NCBI GenBank assembly: GCA_001972305.1
Contig: BDDD01000924.1
Location: 1 to 64,000, forward strand
Source: Cephalotus follicularis
Taxonomy: Eukaryota > Streptophyta > Magnoliopsida > Oxalidales > Cephalotaceae
Length of the DNA stretch: 64,000 bases
Reading direction: 5' to 3'
Made by a program: the position numbers and the translations under genes. Under the pieces are notes generated by a model, which worked only from the letters and a program-made list of their open reading frames with translations, was not told the DNA's origin and searched no databases. This document shows, in pieces, positions 56,603-64,000 of this stretch (position 1 is its first letter; each line of letters starts with the position of its first letter).

Positions 56603-58803
56603 ATAAATATAAATATTTTTGCAGTACAGTAAAATAGCAATGGGTACATATATAAGAAAATATATGTATGCAAGAACAGTACAATAGTGATCCGCCCAGG
56701 ATCACATCCACAGTCACAGTAATTTCTGAAAAGGACCAACAGCCAGTACCGTATGTCCACAAAGGACCACAACAGTCAGGCAGTATCGTAATGTAGCCAA
56801 CTCCTGGCCCCACGCTACACTCCCACTCCGGTCGCTACTCTAGGTAACCGAGAGAGGCAACTATACAGTACAGTGAGTTACCCAGCCAACTGCTGGCCCC
56901 TAGGTCAACCCTACCACTAGCCGGCGATGGCAGTCTCCGCCATGCAACTAGCGGCTCAAGCACAAACACAGTACAATTCACAGAGCAACACAGAGCAAAC
57001 AGTGAAACCAGGCAGTAAACAGTGCAGTAGCAGTACAGTGGTGATCGTTTAGATCGACAACAGGCAGTTCTCTTTTCAAATATTTTTAAAAGTGATAATA
57101 TTTGAAAATGTATTTTTCAGTAGTTGAATACCTTTGAACAATTCAGTAGTGTAAATCGTTTATCAGTTCGCTTGAAAATACGTTATTATCCAATACATAT
57201 TTTCACTCTCAAAATAGCACATTCTGAGTTCACATATGCATTTCTAAATATCATATCTTTAGAAATCATAAACAATTTACAAACAGTACACAAACAGGCA
57301 GTAAACAGTGTATGTGCAATGCATACAAATGTTCAAATGTACCCTAATAGGAATCGTGATCGTTTCCTATCGTTAGATGAAGAAACCTCTAAACATTACC
57401 CAAAAGACGTCGATGTCTATCAAAAGGCATCAATGTCTTTGTCCATTAACGTCGATGTCCAAGTCCTTAGTGTCAGCACATTCTACTGTCGAAGGACGTC
57501 GATGCCCATCATACGCGTCCAAGCTCAAGTTTTGGAACCTTAAAACGTCAGTGTATTGCTGACAGCGTCGATGTAATAAGGTGGGAACCTTAGGCGTCGA
57601 GGTGTAACACGTCAAAACCCAGGCAGGTATCCTAAGGCATCGATGTCCTTCCAAAGACGTCGATCCGTTTCACATAAGTAACCAAGCAAAAGACCCAAAG
57701 ACGTCGATGTTATCAAAAGGCGTCGACGTGTTTCGCGTAACAGTCGTCTTCTTCCTCACGACATAACAGACAGTGGCCATTACAAACCATATCCATGCAC
57801 AATAACAGGTAATCAAGGCAGTGAACCCACATGCAGATACATATCACATATCTAGCATATTATGGCATCAATCCAGTGAACAAAACAACTCAGTAATCAT
57901 GCATTTCATACACTAAAACCATAGACCATGCATGGAAATTAATCTCAAGGTTACATTTATGGCTTCCCCTACCTTTTGTTCCACGTTAGGAACTAGAAAG
58001 TCCACCTCTTTGCGTTCCAAACTGGTCACGGCAGCCTCTAGGTCCCTCCCATTACTTAAAGCCTCTAGTTCCAAGCTCCAAGCTCCAACTCAGTTCAATA
58101 ATGGCTCTCCTTCACTCTCTGTTTCTTACACTGGTGTTTTAGCTGAACCAGGGATGAAGAGAGGAGGTGTTTTATGCAAGTCTCACATCTCTCTTCCCTC
58201 TCTGGCCCGTTGCATGCATCTCAAATGCTCTATTTCCCAGCTCTGCCTCCTTTCTTTTGAAGGTGCAGACGTTGAAGGTGGCACCACAGCCTGCATGCAC
58301 ACCCAAATGTCATGCCCTTCCTTCCATTCTAGCACTTGCACGCCTGGCATCATGCTAGCATGCTCAACACATATCGTCCATGTCCCAAGGCGCCTGCAAA
58401 AGGCCCTAAAAAGTTCCCCCTTTGCACGTTATTTGTCAGCAGAGTAACGTGCCTGACATTCGATGTTAACACATCGACGTCTTCTTCAAAGACATCGACC
58501 TCTTTTCCCCTTCTTACACGAGGGCGTCGATGTCCTTGCCTGCATCGATGTGCATGTGCATGCAGTTACGTGCGCCTTTTGCTTAAAGGACGTCGGTGTG
58601 ATTCGAAAGGCGTCGATGCGTTTCTCCAAAAACAGTGCCGTTTTACCCTTTAAACATTCCTTTTAACATTTAATCCAAAATTTATCATTATTATAGTTTG
58701 GAAAACATCATCAAAGCCTTGGAAATCCATTCTTTTATTAATTCCACCATAAAAAGACATTACATTGTGAAATTACAACATAGGGAAAATCTCGGGCGTT
58801 ACA
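56189..58803 (-). repeat. E2 5' LTR (2615 bp)
   Basis: Same ends as the 3' LTR, shorter mainly through a 123-bp deletion at 56517/56518 (matching 48095-48217, AAC at both edges). That deletion removes the conserved block. A (GT)(AT) microsatellite lies at about 56571-56603; palindrome clusters at 57405-57735 and 58465-58620. Confidence 0.93.
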
Positions 58804-59943
58804 TCAACGATTTCAGAATGATAAATATCATAAATTTTCATTGAGAAACGAAGCTGCAGTGAATTTTTTAAGTTGCATGTTCCATATAACAGCAGAACAA
58901 GAGAAGTAATTTTAAACATATAATTTCATCAAGAAATTGGAAGAAATTTGATTACATGAAACATAACAATCTAAGAAGATATCTTAAAGTTTTTTAGAAC
59001 AGTCAACCATTTGAATTTTCATCAATAAACGAGAAAGTTATGATTAAAACAATCTGCTGCATAATTTTTAGAAATAACAGAAGAATACTTTGGCATAAAA
59101 GGGTAGAATTTTCCTTACTTTGATTCAATCTCCTTCTTATTCTCTTTACTTGAATTTATCTCATCAAAACTTAGCATAAACCAACTGAATTCAGGTCACA
59201 AATACACACATGTATATAGGAGAATGAAAACTTGGAGTGCAAGTTTGCTAAGGTGAGTCATAGGCCACCTATTTCCATGTGGTCAAATTACCCATGTGCT
59301 AACACACACACTTTCTCTCCAAATTGATGACACTTGCACTTTCTCATCATTCCAACATCAAAATATTTTATGTCTTCACTCCCTAGCTTGCCATGTGTCC
59401 CTTAAATAATAATAATTAATGTATAAATAGACAAAAAGCTAGATTTCCTCAACTGATCAGTAGACAAAGCACTGGCGCTTTGAACTGAAGCATCGCTGCT
59501 TACTTGTAATACCAATATTCTTCAACTGATTCGTAGGTTAAAGCGCTGGCGCTTGGGGTAAAGATTCGCTGGTTAAAGCAAAACGCAAACGCTTTGAATC
59601 GATACGGCGCCGCTTAAAGGTGTTGCCATATATAAAAACGCATTGGTTTAAAGCTCCGTTAGATGGTGTTCAAGCGTCATCTCTTTGCAATTTAACCGTT
59701 GCTGCTTTAGTAAACCGTCAACGCTTAAGCCAATTTGTCCAGTAATCCAGTCGACGCATTTCTCTAGACTGTCAACACTTTCTTCCATTCAATTGACGCT
59801 TTCAACACCATACACGATACCAAACACATAAAACATGGTGCAAAACAACATATAATGCAAAAAAACATACTCCACAACACATAAGACTTAGAGCAAGAAT
59901 CTATCCATAAAACAATAATTTTAATGAAAATTCGGTTACTACA
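58804..59943 (-). repeat. E9 3' LTR, right part
   Basis: Continues the E9 LTR from the TCAAC duplication to GGTTACTACA. AAGCGCTGGCGCTT-type motifs lie at 59460-59790. The following 59944-59999 is E9 interior up to the E7 insertion. Confidence 0.85.
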
Positions 59944-59999
59944 ATCTTCCCTCATTACAAAAATTTTATCCTCAAAATTTGCTGATACAACAGACTTAA

Positions 60000-62963
60000 T
60001 GTAATGACCCGCATTAATTTTGAACAAATTGATGTTTGGGCCTTGGGGAAAACTTTTCTTTTTCTCCTTGGTTGAGTTTGTTTTAGGCTCGGTGGCTAAG
60101 GCCCATTGGCTATGTTGGACATGTGTTAAAGAAAGGGGGTGGACAAGTGTCAAATAAGGAGTGGAGAGGTGAAATATATTTTCTTAAATGGTGTCTTAGG
60201 AAGAGTGAAGCTCTTGAAGAAGTTTGGTTTGTTGACTTTGGCTATGTGAAGAGTCGTAATCTTCATTCATCAGTTTCGTTGGAAGAACAGTTGCCGAGTT
60301 TTCTTTCTTCTTCTTCTTCGTTCTCCTTGAAGCTTCGTTCATCTTCTGAGGTTGGAACCTTCTTACCAATCTACACGTTTAGCAGGTTAGTGCTCTCCTC
60401 GGCTTGGTGTTGGTGTGAAGCTTCGACATTAGAGAAACGACTGGTGAGGTCGAGGAGGAGCTTAGTTATAGTTCTTGTGCATGTGTGCGGTTCATGCATG
60501 CTCCTCGGATGTTGTTTGATAGTTATAGCTAAGATGTGTGTGTTGATATTGTTCAGGACGATCCAGGCGCCGAGTCTGCACAGTAAGGAAGCTAGCATAA
60601 GACTGTAGATACTAGTGAGTGGGATGTTTCCCTTTTCTATCAATTGATACTGAGAGTCTATTATTGAACATGCCTTTTCATGATATTATCCTTGTCCAGG
60701 ATTTCTTTTCCAATGGTCTTGTTATTTATAGCATGTTTGAAATACTGTTTTCTGAGCAGAGGACTCGATGTTAGGTTAATTGCTATTGTCCCTTAAATGC
60801 CTTGTATTTCATGCTTTCTTGATATCATGTGTTGTTTTCCTTGGATACTGGTTACTAATACTTGGAAATGTATGAGGCTTGTTATGGCAGGGAGAGAAGT
60901 GGGTGTTCGATCCCAATTTCGTTCAGCAGCTCCATTGTCTATGATGAAATGTTGGGTTTGACTGTGGCTGGGTTCCATACCCAGATCTATTCATTTCATT
61001 GGTCTATGACGGAATGATGTGTGAGGGCAACCGAGGATTCGCTAGTTTCTTAGTCAAGCCATGATAGAGTCCTCAGACATGAGATTGCCGACCGAGATAG
61101 TCTAAGTTGTGATACACTTACCTCTAAGTTGAAGTTCTCCTCTGTCATCTCGTCAAGGGTAGAGTTGATCGGTGATTTGCGGGCCCCTTGGATGATATTA
61201 GCACTATATGATTGCTGACGAGGTAGCTCCTCGATTGATCTTCATATGGTGTAGTACTGAACTCGTGATTTTCGACGAGGAAGTGCCTGTGTAGCCCTTT
61301 GATCGATGTTCATGTAGTGAGGTGCGCCAATGTGTGATTTCATAGGAAGGTCTGCTTGCGTAGCCCTTCCATCGATTTTCATACGGTGCTCTGGAAATAG
61401 GTATCTATATGCGTATATGAGGGATGTGTACAGTCCTGTAGCCCATGACCACGTTGATGGATTTCAACAGAGCTGTTATTTGTGTTGCCGAGGTGGTTTC
61501 GACTATTGAAATGTGTGAGTATGATGTGTGCATGAATTTGTGGGGTATGTGCATGTGATTGATACTATACCAGTAGTCCTCTTGATAATTGTTGATCCAT
61601 AGAGTTTGATCATTTGTTGATCCTCAGATCCTTGGCATATTTGTTATAACTTGTTGATAATATATTTCCTTGAGGTTAGTCATTGAGTTTGGTAGCTCTG
61701 ATGTCTCCTCGGACTTTATCTTGTTGTTGATATTCTTGTACATGTTCACCTCTGCCTTTCCTTTGTTGAACAGTGGTTAGGTGGTTTCCTTGGCCCAGTT
61801 GGGGCGTGCCATGTTAAATTGTTCTTAGCACCCAGTGGTGATGGGTTGCTCAAGAATTTCCTTGATCTTACTCACTAGTCAGTTGGACTAATCCCCTCTC
61901 AGTTTTGTGTGTAGTGGAAGCAGGGTTGCAGGGTTCTTGAGATCCACTAAGAGAAAGCGTGTTGACTGAGGTAGATGTCTAATGCAAGCACCTTAGGATG
62001 GCTCCTCGGCCAAGTGTAACCTTCATCCATTTTGGGGAATTCTTGGGGGGGAGGGGGGGAGGTTATAGATGCTTTTGATGATAAGATCTGTAACCTCTTT
62101 TATTATTTCTTTGTATATGATTCCTGCAAGATGAGTATCCTCGACATTTTGTCAGGGGATCGTGTATGAATCACTGGATGTTTTTTATGCTTTTATGTTA
62201 TGAGATCTTCCTTAGATTGATGTTGTTGTTCTTCACTAAGTGTTTTAGGATGCGGAGATAAGGAGCATGTTTTGGAGTCATCTGACTTTGCAGAGGAACA
62301 GGTCTCCTCATCCCAGGCCTTAGGTGGTTTCTTAGGAGATCCTTCTCGGGGCCTTAGGGACCTAACGACACCTCTGTTGAGATGTCGGGGAAGGGATGGT
62401 GAGGTTCATAGATTAGGCAGACCCTAGGTTGACTTTCCAGTCGGGTTAGTTTGACCTTAGAGTTGAAGTCTGGTGGCGTCCCCAGGTGTTGTTCTCATAG
62501 TCGTTATGTAAGAGTTAAGGTTTTCCTTTGTTTTTCCAGACCTCCTGACCTCTGACCAGTAAGGTTCCTTGAGGTGTTTTGAAGTGTGAACCCTGGTAGA
62601 ACTTTTGTATGCTCAGCCGTGGTGAGATGCTATCGTCTTAGCGTAAGTTGAACGTTAGAGGACCTAGAATGGTTGCCCTCTGCAAGGCGTTTGTCCCCGA
62701 GCTCTTGAGTTCCCAGGCTTAAGGTTAATGATACGCTGTAGTTTTTGTGCTCGGGCGTTGTTTCTTTAATGCCTTAGAGTACGTGTTCGTTTGGAGAGTA
62801 GCGTTCTCCTCTCTAGCGCGTTATCACGCCTGCTTCCTTGGCTTGAGCGTTAAGCTTTTGAGTGTTGATGTTTTGGTGGTTGAGGTTAGGGATCCAGGTG
62901 GAGGATCTTTCCTCCTGGCACGGCCGTCCTTCGGCGGGGATAGTTGGGAACGGGCCGTGTTAG
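60000..62963 (+). repeat. E7 5' LTR (about 2.96 kb)
   Basis: The start is clear. The end is placed before TTTTTTGGTATCAGAG, where GCCGTGTTAGC replaces a clean CA, so the exact last base is uncertain. It contains a TTC-rich run (about 60305-60330), three 60-65-bp subrepeats (61200-61400) and G-rich 62042-62060. Its open frames match nothing I recognise. Confidence 0.75.
61200..61400 (+). repeat. Three imperfect 60-65-bp subrepeats in E7 LTR
   Basis: Units share a GACGAGGTAGCTCCTC-like part, TAGCCCTT(T/C)(G/C)ATCGAT and TTCATA(T/C)GGTG, at about 61210, 61270 and 61340. Confidence 0.65.
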
Positions 62964-62969
62964 CTTTTT

Positions 62970-62981
62970 TGGTATCAGAGA
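62970..62981 (+). other. E7 primer-binding site (initiator tRNA-Met)
   Basis: TGGTATCAGAGA on the plus strand, a few bases after the LTR. Confidence 0.85.
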
Positions 62982-63083
62982 GACCGGTTTAGTTTCCTTG
63001 TGTTTTTCTTTGGAGACTTTTGTGGGTATGCATTGCATATAGTATACTTGTTAGTAATACCCTAACTTTGCATGTGAAGGTAG

Positions 63084-63600
63084 ATGGTGCTTCAGCGTCA
63101 GCCCAGAGGACGTGGTCGGGTCAGAGGAAGGGAAACCTCCTGACCACATGTGGATCAAGAATTGCCTCCTGTTGGGCCTGGTGTGCAGGCAAACCTTGGA
63201 GTAGTTGGACAAGAGACTGGATCGGCGGTGGCAGCCGAGGTCCCAGCAGCACAGTCAGCAACGTAGGTACCTCCTCCGATAGGTATATATAATCAAGCTG
63301 AGTGGATGCAGTTTTCTACGTTGATAGCACAAGCGTTGAGTGGCTCTCAACCTCAAGTTCTACCAGTTGAACGTCTACAACATTTAGCTGCTAAAACCTT
63401 TGAGGGTACGGATGATCCAGCGGATGCGAAGGCATGGCTGAATCATCAAGATGAACTATCCACAGGTTCAGCAGAACTCAACGAGGCATGGACTAGCTGC
63501 TTCAAGTAGACAATCCGCGAGAGCCAGAGGTGGATTAATGGCTTCACAAGTGGGTTCATCCAAGGCCAGTTGTAGTCATCAGCAAGGTAGACCTACAGTG
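63084..63600 (+). pseudogene. E7 gag, deleted and interrupted
   Basis: ATG at 63084 opens MVLQRQPRGRGRVRGRETS followed by a TGA near 63138 and a TAG near 63261. The frame then gives AEWMQFSTLIAQALSG, LAAKTFEGTDDPADAKAWL to about 63509. The rest of the capsid and the zinc knuckle expected in this lineage are absent; sequence resumes with Gln/Ser-rich linker text (LMASQVGSSKASC). The lineage is inferred from the KTFEGTDDPADAKAW motif and position. Confidence 0.7.
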
Positions 63601-63989
63601 ACAGCCATAGTCTATACTCTTAATACAGAGGATTCTCTTGGATCGGCAGACGTGGCTATAGGTAAGGCTCTTATCTTTTGCAGTGATGCCACGGTTTTGT
63701 TTGACACTCTTTATCTTTTGTTGCCCATGCATTTTTCATACATGCATGTGGTGAGTTGAGTCCTTTAGATGAAGAGATCGATGTATCTGTTACTACAGGC
63801 CAGAGTTACCGTGTAGAACGAGTCTATAGAGGTTACGATGTTACGATCAAAGGGCAGAGTTTTGTAGCTGACCTTATCCCCTTCAAGATTGAGGACTTTG
63901 ATGCCATTCTGGGTATGGATTGGCTAGTAAGGCATCGAGTAGTGGTGGATTATTCGCGGAAGGTTGTTTCCTTTTGTTTGCCTGACTAG
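63601..63989 (+). pseudogene. E7 aspartic protease with destroyed active site
   Basis: Downstream text is typical of Tekay proteases: YRVERVYRGYDVTIKGQSFV then IEDFDAILGMDWLVRHR and VSFCLPD. At the expected DSGATHSF position the sequence reads VLFDTLYLLL and then meets a stop at about 63758, consistent with a small deletion that shifts frame through the active site. A TAG follows at 63987-63989. Confidence 0.75.
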
Positions 63990-64000
63990 TCAGGCATGGA

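Larger units (their letters stand above)
47774..58803 (-). mobile_element. E2: complete Tekay-like chromovirus inserted in E9 LTR
   Basis: An 11,030-bp unit with LTRs 47774-50514 and 56189-58803 and target duplication TCAAC on both sides (47769-47773, 58804-58808). Removing it restores a continuous E9 LTR that matches E8 at 37315-37335. Order on the minus strand: primer site, gag, protease, RT, RNase H, integrase, solo LTR E11, chromodomain, purine tract. A 255-bp LTR comparison gives about 12 differences, mostly transitions. Confidence 0.95.
46931..59999 (-). mobile_element. E9: second E8-family chromovirus, LTR and 56 bp of interior
   Basis: LTR 46931-47773 plus 58809-59943 (about 1978 bp net) is split by E2, followed by interior 59944-59999 that resembles the E8 3' region (ATCCTCAAAATTTG). 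It is inserted into E10 integrase (candidate target duplication TGTAT at 46926-46930) and interrupted by E7 at 60000. The other end is off the window. Confidence 0.85.
60000..64000 (+). mobile_element. E7: plus-strand Tekay-like element, 5' part
   Basis: The 5' LTR starts TGTAATGACCCGCATTAATT at 60000 (candidate target duplication CTTAA at 59995-59999). It is followed by a tRNA-Met primer site at 62970, gag and protease, then the window edge. It is the only element with readable coding sequence on the plus strand. It is inserted in the interior of E9. Confidence 0.85.

Noticed and set aside
57932-58447. 171-codon plus-strand frame in the E2 5' LTR
   Set aside because: The counterpart in the 3' LTR (49590-50110) is broken in several frames and the E1 counterpart differs; opposite to element orientation, so most likely chance.
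60123-60608. 161-codon frame near the start of the E7 LTR as a gene
   Set aside because: Located in the LTR between its start and the primer-binding site, low-complexity Ser-rich stretch, no recognisable domain.

Overview
The window is plant nuclear DNA made almost entirely of LTR retrotransposons inserted into one another. I found no host gene, tRNA, rRNA or CRISPR array that I can support. An angiosperm (probably eudicot) repeat-rich region is inferred from the families present: Ty3/gypsy chromoviruses of Tekay type with long LTRs, an Athila-type Ty3 element, Ty1/copia Sireviruses with env-like genes, and an Angela/TAR-like Ty1 element. The species cannot be named from this sequence.

Layout (labels are mine; complete insertions are anchored by TG..CA termini and 5-bp target duplications, TSDs). 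E1, Tekay chromovirus, minus strand, 1-5457 (3' part off the window). E12, remains of an old Sirevirus-type LTR (5463-6140 and 14226-14896), split by E4 (Sirevirus, 6141-14220, TSD AAATT) and by E5 (Sirevirus, 14897-21656, broken). E5 gag is cut by X, a plus-strand Tekay-type LTR (21657-23127 and 32214-32853). X is itself cut by E3, a non-autonomous Athila-like element (23128-32208, TSD AGTAT). Y (32854-34538) is a repeat-bearing LTR-like stretch.

The right half is deeper. E10 is a copia element (34539-46930). Its LTR is split by E8 (chromovirus, 36493-44700, TSD CCATA) and its integrase is cut by E9 (same family as E8, LTR starting at 46931). E9's LTR is split by E2 (same family as E1, 47774-58803, TSD TCAAC), and E2's pol holds a solo LTR, E11 (50752-51809, TSD ATCAT). 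This gives the order E10, then E9, then E2, then E11. E9's interior is also cut by E7, a plus-strand Tekay element (60000 to the window end).

Every element is coding-defective to some degree: nonsense codons, frameshifts, loss of the protease DSG motif (E2), loss of reverse transcriptase catalytic Asp (E3, E5, E8, E10), loss of the whole RT-IN block (E3) and a deleted 5' LTR fused to gag (E4). Hand comparison of LTR pairs suggests E4 is youngest (about 2% divergence), E2 intermediate (about 5%), and E3 and E8 older (roughly 8-12% in the stretches compared).

The most unusual signal is an array of GTCGAC-centred palindromes (AAAGACGTCGACGTCTTT, AAGCGTCGACGCTT or CAGTCGACTG style). It recurs inside LTRs of otherwise unrelated Ty1 and Ty3 families, and again just upstream of the env-like gene in both Sireviruses. 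I saw no clearly new non-retroelement system.
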